Shown here piece by piece: positions 57,201 to 64,000 of a DNA stretch of 64,000 nt. The DNA is from Mermis nigrescens (Eukaryota > Nematoda > Enoplea > Mermithida > Mermithidae). Numbering within the stretch: position 1 is the stretch's first letter; each line of letters opens with the position of its first letter. Under the pieces are notes generated by a model, which saw only the letters and a list, made by a program, of their open reading frames with translations, was not told where the DNA came from and ran no database searches. The position numbers and the translations under genes are program-made. The DNA lies in assembly GCA_036768485.1 (NCBI GenBank), contig JAVLUZ010000527.1, positions 248,001 through 312,000 of the forward strand, written 5' to 3'.

Positions 57201-58942
57201 CTTTAGTTTGCAAACGAGCGTTCGTTAAACCAGATTTATTTGCCCTCGCAATAATGCAAACGAATAACGTACAATATAAAAGAATCCTATCCGCAGATAA
57301 TCACTATTTGAAAATTCCGAGTAGGCATCATCAGATATGCACAGCATGGGAATTCCGAGAAGGGGGGTGGTATAATCCTAAAGTGCCTTTTTGGGCCCAA
57401 AAGATGTGGGTACGCGAGAAAAACATCGTTTTTCGGCGTTTCTGACGATGCTCTATCTTTCTAGAACATAAAAACAATAAAAAAATTAAAAAAAGTCAAA
57501 TAAATTGAACAAAATATAGACATAACATGAATATATGGCGCGAAGCGCCGAGAATTTGACACTTTTGAGCAAAGAGATAGCTGAAAACGCTTTAAAAAGT
57601 ACCTTTTTTATGAAATTTTTGGAAATTTGTTAAAAATCGCCAATTTGGGGGAAGGTGATAAAATTTCTGGACGGGGTTTAAATTTTTCTGCACCCCAAAC
57701 CCCCAAGATCACGTATGGGCACCCTACTAGATCTTGAGGGAGTTTGGGAGCGTTTCAACCCGCAGAAAAGGTTTCACTTTACCTCCCACAGCATTCGCGA
57801 TTTTTCGAAACTTTCCAAAAAATTTATGGAAAAGGTGCTGTTTTAAGCGTTTTTACTAGTTATCAATTTGCTCAAACGTGTCAAATTTTCGGCGCTTCGC
57901 GCCATTTTTGACTATAATTTCTTCTTCAATTTATTTGAAATTTTTTATGTTTTTGTGCACTAGAAAGATAAAGCATCGCCAAAAACGCCGAAAAACGCTA
58001 TTTTGACGCTTTTACTCAATTTTAAGCCCAGAAAGGCACTTTAAAATTTCACACCCCTTAGAATTCCCATCCTAGGCATGTCTGGTAGGTAGGTAGTAGG
58101 TAAGGTACTTATTCATTTTTTGGCTCGCTGACAAGCAAATCTAGAACTGATACTGGCTCAAAAAGAGCATGCACGTGTATACGTCGGCACAAAACTGACG
58201 TAATACACTGCTAATGTTTCATACCCTTCTTTCCACTGATCGATTTCGGGGTACTATGATCGGTATTTATCAATTCTATTATTTCCGTAGCCTTGTCGGG
58301 CGGCAGAGCTCCTCCTTCGGTCAATTTTTCAGTCAATGCATCAATCTTTGCATGAACTACGTGAAAAAAGAAATTATGTCATATTTTCGAGACAGTTATG
58401 TCGCTTTCTTATTAAAAATATTCCGGTAGATCAACCGACACTGCCTAACATTCTTTAAAATTAATGCCTACTACAATATAGTTAAGTTTACAACCTTAGT
58501 CAGTCATGTTTCCTTACTTCTAATTGAAGATATTTTTCGTGAAGATGATTAGACAAAACAAAGATTCACACATTTTAAACTTGATATCACAACATTAACA
58601 CTTTCAATAGTAAAAAACAAAGATAAGTACCTATAATAATCATTAGAAATTGTTTGTTAGCGAAAATTCGAGAACAAAATCTGAAATAGCCTTTGAAGAA
58701 CGACTGATAGATCACGAATGGAATAGACCTAATAACCTTTATAAAATAAAATATAAAAATAAAATAGAAAAACGAACAAAATACTTACGAGATAAATTTT
58801 CCGAATGCAGAATGTCAAATTCTTTCTCGATCAATAAAAACAATTCGTAGAGTCGCCGCCTGTCCAAGCGATGAAAAAGAAAATCAAAATCACTCTGGCT
58901 TTCAGAGTCGACAGATAAATTATTGTCTAATGTGCCCATCAT
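31283..58942 (-). CDS. WDR37: WDR37 orthologue, WD40 repeat protein (complete, nine exons)
   Basis: Gene-level entry. In transcript order the exons are 58942-58789, 58356-58225, 54919-54713, 51757-51464, 49420-49317, 45166-44952, 42865-42731, 35328-35214 and 31408-31283. All phases match, and the sum is 1482 nt, or 493 residues plus stop, against 494 in human WDR37. An N-terminal helical segment ([20 protein letters not shown]) precedes seven WD40 blades, with hallmarks [63 protein letters not shown] and [10 protein letters not shown]. In mammals WDR37 binds and stabilises PACS1/PACS2 and affects ER calcium handling; human missense variants cause a multisystem developmental syndrome. The introns run from 0.43 to 7.4 kb and are full of repeats. 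The start Met at 58942 is the first in an open frame; the N-terminus before the helix is shorter than in human, so an upstream exon is possible. No promoter was recognised. Confidence 0.93.
32463..33855. repeat. cluster of R-A and R-B repeats in WDR37 intron 8
   Basis: Four R-A copies (two plus, then two minus) with an R-B copy inserted in the first (32685-32905). The opposed pairs form a large imperfect inverted repeat centred near 33300, where a repeat with CACGTAGCTG / CAGCTACGTG ends sits (33238-33395). Confidence 0.75.
34623..34731. mobile_element. 109-bp hairpin element (WDR37 intron 8)
   Basis: Two arms of about 50 nt, GCATAACGCTTT...GGTTCAAGAC...GAGAAACG and their inverse, separated by a short A-run. 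A miniature inverted-repeat element; no target duplication was fixed. Confidence 0.65.
35214..35328 (-). CDS. WDR37: WDR37 exon 8
   Basis: Acceptor CATTTTCAG before 35328, donor GTAATT after 35214. Encodes [38 protein letters not shown]. Human WDR37 has KIIALPHDNRQVRLFD at this place. It is preceded by the longest intron (7.4 kb). Confidence 0.94.
37761..37892 (-). pseudogene. acidic C-terminal exon in the left arm of hAT element 3
   Basis: Same 43-codon segment as 38970-39101 on the other strand, with a few substitutions (for example the stop TGA in place of TAA), no frame break, and AATAAA following. The same length and an open frame in both copies suggest it derives from a real coding exon. 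Confidence 0.45.
37985..38600 (+). repeat. dispersed repeat R-E
   Basis: About 610 bp between CCAGTAGCGGAAGGGGGCGG and CCCCTTAAATCCGCCTCTG, so the ends are inverted (AG(A/T)GGCGGA). It contains two hairpins of the GCGCGAAGCGCC type. The second full copy is 40872-41478. Confidence 0.75.
38970..39101 (+). pseudogene. acidic C-terminal exon in the right arm of hAT element 3
   Basis: Reads [20 protein letters not shown], then [20 protein letters not shown] and SSD stop. ATAG precedes it and would serve as an acceptor. The stop lies about 400 nt from the element end and is followed by AATAAA (39124). It may be the last exon of the parental transposase, but no hAT catalytic or dimerisation motif is present, so that is inference. 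Confidence 0.45.
40872..41478 (+). repeat. dispersed repeat R-E
   Basis: Homologous to 37985-38600 along its length, starting CAGTGGCGGATCTAGG. Hairpins at 41098-41110 and 41353-41365. Confidence 0.75.
42113..42690 (+). repeat. dispersed repeat R-F
   Basis: Ends CAGGCCCGTGTTCAGG and CAATACGGGTCTGC, core CCCAAAGGAAAAAATGAAAA and TTTTAGCGTACTTTCGAGCT. Other copies 43029-43570 and 50866-51190. Ends within 50 nt of WDR37 exon 7. Confidence 0.7.
42731..42865 (-). CDS. WDR37: WDR37 exon 7
   Basis: Acceptor TTATTGCAG before 42865, donor GTATTT after 42731. Encodes [40 protein letters not shown] and SPVN, near-identical to the human blade. Phase 2 in and out. Confidence 0.95.
43029..43570 (+). repeat. 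dispersed repeat R-F
   Basis: Begins CCCGTAGCCAAGGGGGGG and ends CCTGGCTACCGGGG, so the tips are inverted. Upstream of WDR37 exon 7 in gene sense. Confidence 0.7.
44952..45166 (-). CDS. WDR37: WDR37 exon 6
   Basis: Acceptor TTTAAAG before 45166, donor GTACAT after 44952. Encodes [49 protein letters not shown] and VFQGHT. This is the best-conserved exon. The upstream intron end is a TTA microsatellite, so the acceptor has a poor pyrimidine tract. Confidence 0.95.
45189..45298. repeat. (TTA)n microsatellite at an intron end of WDR37
   Basis: Near-perfect TTA/ATT repeat with a few substitutions towards its right end. It lies 23 nt upstream, in gene sense, of WDR37 exon 6. Confidence 0.97.
46885..47135. 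repeat. GGTT-rich tandem tract
   Basis: Degenerate repeats of TTGGTTGG, TTGGCTAG and TTGGCCGG inside hAT element 4. The tryptophan-rich open frame over it is not a gene. Confidence 0.9.
48984..49140. mobile_element. end fragment of a hAT-2-like element
   Basis: Arrays of GGACCCGGACCCGA words ending in GACCCGGCACACCC, comparable to the inverse of the left end of hAT element 2 (GGGATGTGCC and ACCCGAACCC words). No matching second end was found. Nested in hAT element 4. Confidence 0.55.
49317..49420 (-). CDS. WDR37: WDR37 exon 5
   Basis: Acceptor TGCTTTAG before 49420, donor GTACCG after 49317. Encodes [20 protein letters not shown] and [14 protein letters not shown], matching the VIASDWLVGGKQ block of human WDR37. 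A hAT element (46503-49290) ends only 18 nt inside the following intron. Confidence 0.92.
51180..52140. repeat. R-D repeats around WDR37 exon 4
   Basis: Three copies (51180-51410, 51805-51975, 52005-52140) with the end TTCGAGCCGTTACATGTA, the core AAACGGCCAAAAATCG and GGGGACCCCGGCCATG-like ends. Others at 30545-30830, 31010-31260 and 34540-34640. Copies flank exon 4 on both sides within about 60 nt. Confidence 0.72.
51464..51757 (-). CDS. WDR37: WDR37 exon 4
   Basis: Acceptor GGCTCAG before 51757, donor GTAAAT after 51464. Encodes [31 protein letters not shown] and [11 protein letters not shown], then an acidic linker ([19 protein letters not shown]) where human WDR37 also has an acidic insert. 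G+C content is clearly higher than in the flanking intron. Confidence 0.93.
52124..54149. mobile_element. probable hAT element 5 in WDR37 intron 3, left tip diverged
   Basis: The right end, read inwards, is CAGTGATCGTACGGGGACCC, sharing CAGTGATCG with hAT element 3. The left end has CGTACGGGGTC but lacks a clear CAGTGAT. Both ends carry GGGGTCGGGGTCGG arrays (52128-52200 and 54060-54140). Flanks ACCAATTT and ACCAAAATTT are similar but not an exact 8-bp duplication. It contains R-B (53030-53305) and several GCGCGAAGCGCC hairpins. Confidence 0.6.
53030..53305 (+). repeat. dispersed repeat R-B
   Basis: Copy inside probable hAT element 5, very close to the 6800-7063 and 26975-27245 copies. Confidence 0.8.
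54713..54919 (-). CDS. WDR37: WDR37 exon 3
   Basis: Acceptor ATTACAG before 54919, donor GTTTGA after 54713. Encodes [26 protein letters not shown] and the first blade [15 protein letters not shown] through LLASASA. Phase 1 in and out. The donor is less canonical than the others. Confidence 0.9.
57060..57145. repeat. (AAAT)n tract
   Basis: Degenerate AAATAAATAATAATAAA tract in WDR37 intron 2. A shorter one is at 3870-3930 in the cuticlin intron. Confidence 0.85.
57340..58090. repeat. head-to-head pair of R-C repeats
   Basis: A plus copy (57340-57720) is followed by a minus copy (57735-58090), so the pair forms an inverted repeat of about 350 nt per arm. Both arms keep an intact 13-nt hairpin (57537-57549, 57891-57903). 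Confidence 0.78.
58225..58356 (-). CDS. WDR37: WDR37 exon 2
   Basis: Acceptor TTTTTTCACGTAG before 58356 and donor GTATGA after 58225. Encodes [20 protein letters not shown] and onward to [10 protein letters not shown], matching the REIDTLNERL...KASHS region of human WDR37. It was found only by searching the first large intron for the missing 44 residues; phase 1 on both sides fits its neighbours exactly. Confidence 0.88.
58789..58942 (-). CDS. WDR37: WDR37 exon 1
   Basis: Starts with two adjacent ATG codons (58942 and 58939). Encodes an acidic leader and then [20 protein letters not shown] and ENLS, equivalent to the [20 protein letters not shown] helix of human WDR37. Donor GTAAGT at 58788-58783; phase 1 out. 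Confidence 0.85.
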
Positions 58943-60148
58943 TCTGTTAGCAGCGGATCACACGAATCGCACAAACTCATTCAATGAGTTTCTAATTAAA
59001 ATCATTCTTTCACTTCCTCAACTAAATTTATAAACATAGGTCCTACGGGTTTTTATAATGTCGCAATGAAACTAGGGAATGAAAATTGGGAGAATATAAG
59101 AAGCTGTAATAGAAGCCTAAAGTAATTATCATTATGGGAATAAAAGCAATTATAATAATACTGATGGCAATAAATCAAATAACAGCGCTGCAAAATGTAA
59201 ACTGGATGAACCTACAGTTACGTTCCGAACTAGCTTGCTTATATTCTTCATTTTAACGCTCGTTAAGCCGTAAATTTCAACCGTAGTACATCATGATGCC
59301 AAAGACAAACGAGGGGAAACGACTAAGCATTGTCCGTAAACAGTTTATACAAAAAAGACAAATTAGCTTAAAAAGAGCCGATGTACTGTGCACTAACCTT
59401 AGAAAAGCTGTAAAAATATGACCCTAATCCCGTGTTACGCAGAAGCAAGCTAATGAATCACTTGCTAAAAATTGTGATTTCACGGCACATGAAAGAGATA
59501 CAAATGTCAAAAACAAAGGCAAATGCAATGAATTTTGTCTAACCATAAGTTACTATTTTTTGCACTGCTCATTCTATAAGAATTCATAAGCGTAAAAGTC
59601 ATTTACTGACGAGATGACGCAAAGCATTTTTTAAATCGGAAACCTTATACATGGCCGAAAGCGAGTAGCCAAAACTAGTGCGCAATAACTGATGTGAAGC
59701 AATTTTTGGTTGACGTCTATCATGATGTTTTTAAGAATTTATCATGTCATATTTTAAGATTTCTTTTAAAATCCTTTTCTCCAAAATTTAAGAGGTAAAT
59801 ATAACTCACGTCTAACATTGCGCTACGCATTCAGTTGTACAGAGTGACCCAATAACGAAGACACAACATGTTTTAATCATAAATATGACTGTATTGGACA
59901 TATCGCAAAACAATAAACGTTTTTCTAAAGAACAAGTATACGACAACAAAATTGTAAGGTTTTATCGAATTATTCCTGCTATTGCCTTTTGGGGAAACAC
60001 TTTTGTAAATATCAATTTTTTTTGGTGAGTTACAATTAAAAAAAGAGCTTATGATGGTATTAATTTAGTTAATGTTCTTAAAACGTCATCTAAATTCTTT
60101 CTTGAAATTGAATTTGTACGTATATTCGATTACAATTACATATCATAC
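58943..60148. other. 5' flank of WDR37, no feature recognised
   Basis: AT-rich sequence of apparently low copy number. No dispersed repeat, open frame of interest or core promoter element could be supported, although the WDR37 promoter should lie here. Confidence 0.5.
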
Positions 60149-63000
60149 ATAGGTAGCGCGTTAGCGCGTACTTATAATTTACTTGAATGCCCGCAATATA
60201 TGCCTCCTTACAGCAACATTGGGACACTTCTGTATTGTGCGGTTTTTTCAAAAGATGGATGATAAAAAATTATGCTATTTTTTTCTTTTTTTACACTCAA
60301 TAACCACCGTATGATCAGCGCGTAAAGTTTTACTGTAACGTTATAACATATAGTTTTAAAATTTTGGTCGATAACGCGACTCATCTAACTCAATTTTGTA
60401 TTCTGTTTCGTCTGGTTTTTTTTAAAATGTAGACAATTCATTAAGCTCAAAACCACATTCAAATTTTTTTGAAAAGTGACTTACTTCCGGAGTGGCATTG
60501 TAAAGAGTGGAAAAACCTGGTGTTGAAAAAACACATTTTGGTCGAGTTTTCGACTTCTTTATGTCTGTCAAATTCTTTGGTTGAGAGTCCGCAAAAAACC
60601 TTCAATTGGAAAAGTAGTACGGTCCGAAGGCTAAACGATGAAGTTGACCGCATCCTTATAAAGTCAATACGGAGTTAGATATCGAAGTTTAAAGTTTCCA
60701 CTATGGTAGTGGACAAAAACACACGTTTAAGTTGTTTTAGTTCGTCAATCACTCCGATTATAAATCGAGATGTGCGAAGTATTATACACAGAAAATTCGT
60801 CTCAAGGGTCACACAGCGCACTTAAACGCGTTTCTTTAAACTCAATATGGACTAAGTTCTAGGGGTGTAAAGTTTAAACCTTGAGGTGAAATAAAGATTA
60901 AACTTTGGGGTAAAAGAACAAGTCTTCGACTGTTTTTTGCCCCTATTATGAGTCTTAAGAAATTTTTTTCTGATAGAGATGTATTATGACTCAAGCGGGA
61001 ACTTTCAATTAACCAGCTAACTTTTTCTCCACTCAATACGGAGTTAGATCCAGGGGTTCAAAGTATATCATCTAGTGGGTGGTGAAAAAAACAGATTGCG
61101 TCTCAGATTTTTCCACCAACTCCCCGATTATAAGTCGGGACAAGTTGAATAAAATAAAAATAAAGTACGTCTAAAGGATTACATGTCGCAGCAAACTGCG
61201 TTAAAAAACGCAATATTGACTTACCAAAGTTGAAAATCAGGGGTGTAACATGGGGGTAAAAAACACGTTTGCTTCCCTTTTTTGATTGGTCAATATCTGC
61301 AGTACAATGTGGAACAGTAGTTTTTCACACACAAACGTACTACAACTCAAGGGCTAAAAACTGGCCCAAACCGAATTTCTTTAAAATCAGTGGAGAGTTA
61401 GTATCAGATTTTAAGAGTTTACAATCTATCGGATAGTAAAAAATAATTTTTGTCTCTTTTTTCTTCGCCAATTTCTCCGGTTAGAAGTCGGGATAAGTCG
61501 AATAGATTAAAAATAAACTTCGTCCTAAGGAGTACAACTCAGTGCAAATCGTGCTTATTTACATCAATATTGAGCCAGTTTGAGAGGTGTAAAGTCAAAT
61601 ATCGCGGTGTGTAACATGTTTCTGTCTTGGTTTTCTCTGCCAACTTCTCCGGCTATGAGTTTGGACATGAACTCAAGTCTAAAATGTACCAGGGTCCAAC
61701 GTCATATGTAAGTTAAGCGCCTTTGTTTACACTCAACAGTGGTGTAAGGTGGTTTACATCTAACATTTATTTGTCTTCAGACCATCGTGGAGAGTTAATT
61801 TATTTCCTATATGTTGATCGTAATATCAGAGTTACGAATCCGACTAAGATCTTCTTTACACTCGATGGTTATGCAAAGTATACATTGAAAATGAAATTTA
61901 GTTCTCGAGTGCTGCAGAAGCTTAATTTTTCAAAATGTTTAATGTAACGCCAGAATTACGAATCTGACTGTTAGTTTTCTCTATACCCAGTAGCTGTGTA
62001 AAGTTTACACCATTCAATTATGTTGATGAGTAAAGTTAACACTACAAATTTATTCTACTTCAAGAGCATCGCAAAACGTTAATTTTTTCAAATATTTTCC
62101 GTAAAGTCAGGATCATGAATCTGACTGTTTGTTATCTTTATATTCAGTAGTTGTGTAAAGTTTACAGAGAAAATTAACTTTACTTCAAGAGCGTTGCAAA
62201 AGCTTTTTCTTCAAAATGTTCCATGTAACGTAAGAATTACAGATCTGACTGTAAGTTTTCTTTACACCCAGCAGTTGTGTAAAGTGTACACTAAAAATGA
62301 ACTTTCGTTCCAGAGCATTGCAGAAGCTTGGTTTTTCAAAAAGTTCTCCGTAGCGTCAGAATTACGAATCTGACTGTAAAGGTTCTTGCTCCGACGGATC
62401 AAAAAGGACGAATATACTTGGAATTACGCATTATTAAGGACTTTAAGGGATTGGACTAGGGAAAAGTTACAAGTATGTCTGTGAAAGTTGTAAGAATCTA
62501 CTAAAAACTAGACTTCCGCTAAAAAGGCAAGAAATCGGAGAAATCTTCTGAAAAAAGGCGCCGTCACAAAACATTGTTCACTGCTCAGAAAAAGAGATGA
62601 GGAAGCTTTGATGTGTTTTAATAACCGATTAAGTTTCTTATCATTATCAAATTTCTCTTTCAATTTATAACCAATATTTAGTTGATTGTCAATGGCTTCA
62701 TAAATGAATTAATACAAGCACACCATCTTGTAAATTGCTGCCCCATTGCAGCTATTCATATTATTTATTTTAACGTAGGCGGTGCACTCCATTCTGCAGG
62801 CCGCAGAATATACTAAGATTATTGCGTTTTTTTAGCGGAAGTATAATTTTTAGTAGATTCTTACAACTTTCACAGGCATACATAGATAACTTTCCCTAGT
62901 CCTCTCCTATTATGTCTTTCATGATGCGTAATTCTCCAAGTATATTCGTCATTTTTGGTCCATCGGAGCATTTTTCTTTGCGAGTAATATATTACACAGG
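60149..63000 (+). mobile_element. complex element LE1, copy C (upstream of WDR37)
   Basis: Same order as copy B without the hAT insertion: tip ATAGGTAGCGCGTTAGCGCG, TTTACACTCAAT/GTGTAAAG blocks, roughly 130-bp units (61810-62390), then inverted arms (about 62385-62570 and 62795-62995) around 225 bp. It is the least interrupted copy. Confidence 0.7.
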
Positions 63001-63729
63001 TTGGCCTAAACACGGATACTAAAATTTTTTATCATAACTATAGCTGTGTTAATCGTACCGCAAAATAATAAACGTTTTCGAAAGAACATACTCATGTAAG
63101 AAAACGAAATTGTAAAGTTTCATCGACTTACTCCTTCGAATGCCTTTTTACTTTATACTTTTGAAAACATAACTTTTTTGATAAGTTACAACGAAAAAAT
63201 TGATAAAAGGACAAACATGCTGTTCCTTATAACTTCAACTCTGTTTGACTTAGAGTGATGCGGTTTATATCATTTGAGAGAAAAACTTTTGGCAGCAAGA
63301 CTATCAATCTTGTGGCTTTGGACTTGAGAATTCGTGAATTATTGTGAACCTCAGTCTTTGTAAAATATAAATTTATTAAAGTGTAGCGTGATAAAAAGTT
63401 CGCGAAATTCAACTAACGATCAATAAAATTGTCAATTCTGAATTTAATGACACTGAATAATAGAGTTAAGACGCTATTATGGCTTTCAGTGCTAAAAAAT
63501 TTTAGATTGATGACTCAAGGAGAGATTTACTAATTAACACCACTAATTACCTTCTTTTGCACTACATTTGCTAAGTCCAAAAACCTTCACAATCTTGCGA
63601 TATTTTCAACACAAACATAGTTGTGAACGAACCATTTGGCACCCTCTTCTGGGTTACTGTGTATATTGTACATTGAACGTTATGTATGCGAAATTTTATC
63701 GTAGCGTTCATGGAAGCAGCTTACTTTGG
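63001..63729. other. intergenic stretch, nothing recognised
   Basis: AT-rich sequence after LE1 copy C. 63060-63190 resembles 59910-60030 (CAATAAACGTTTT, TAAGTTACAA), so LE1 copy C may be flanked by, or include, a duplicated segment. Confidence 0.45.
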
Positions 63730-64000
63730 CACACCCATGTACAGATTTTCTCTAAAAATTTGTAGAAAAGGTGCTTTTTTGAGCGTTTTTAGTTATCTAC
63801 ATATCTGCTCAAAAGTACCAAATTTTCGGCTCTTCGCGCCATTAAACTCGTTTTGACTATATTTTGTTCAATTTGTTCGACTTTCGACTTTTTTGATTTT
63901 GTTTCAAATTTTTTTATGTTTTTATGCTCTAGAAAGATTAAGCATCATCAGACACGTTGAAAAACGATGTTTTTGATGCGTGCCTACCATTTTTAAGTCC
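63730..64000 (-). repeat. dispersed repeat R-C, cut by the window edge
   Basis: Matches the minus-strand R-C copies (AAAAGTACCAAATTTTCGGC, CTCTAGAAAGATTAAGCATC). Continues beyond 64000. Confidence 0.75.

Overview
The window looks like nuclear DNA of a repeat-rich nematode. The identification rests on a spliced gene joining a von Willebrand factor A (VWA) domain to a zona pellucida (ZP) domain, the architecture of the nematode cuticlin CUT-6. It also fits the large introns with GTAAGT-like donors and the dense transposon load. I cannot name the species. Two protein-coding genes can be rebuilt exon by exon, and both have a consistent reading phase at every junction.

Gene 1 (+ strand, 387-13189; its 5' end lies outside the window) is the VWA-ZP cuticlin: six exons and 383 residues visible. 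One ZP exon carries a 1-nt frame disruption near 4206. Gene 2 (- strand, 58942 down to 31283) is a complete WDR37 orthologue: nine exons over 27.7 kb, 493 residues, seven WD40 blades. The two genes converge, with 18 kb of transposon-filled DNA between their 3' ends. No gene was recognised in 58943-64000, upstream of WDR37.

The 13.3-31.2 kb interval is a nest of mobile elements. The largest is a shrunken Maverick/Polinton at 15512-24491. It has 6-bp target duplications (CTTATG), ends beginning AG, terminal inverted repeats of more than 1.2 kb that carry arrays of a 21-bp unit, a broken family-B DNA polymerase, and a partial inverted second copy of that polymerase. Four hAT-type elements have exact 8-bp target duplications (25832-27799, 29367-30533, 37549-39500, 46503-49290), and a fifth is probable (52124-54149). 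Each has G/C-rich short-word arrays just inside its ends. A long complex element (called LE1 here) occurs three times (about 28377 down to 15000, 35938-40700, 60149-63000), and the Polinton and two of the hAT elements sit inside copies of it.

Most of the remaining intron and intergenic DNA is a mosaic of short dispersed repeats of 250-600 bp (called R-A to R-F here) with G-run ends. Several otherwise different repeats carry the same 13-nt hairpin word, GGCGCGAAGCGCC. No tRNA, rRNA or CRISPR locus was recognised. Positions of repeat copies are approximate; exon, target-duplication and terminal-repeat positions were read base by base.
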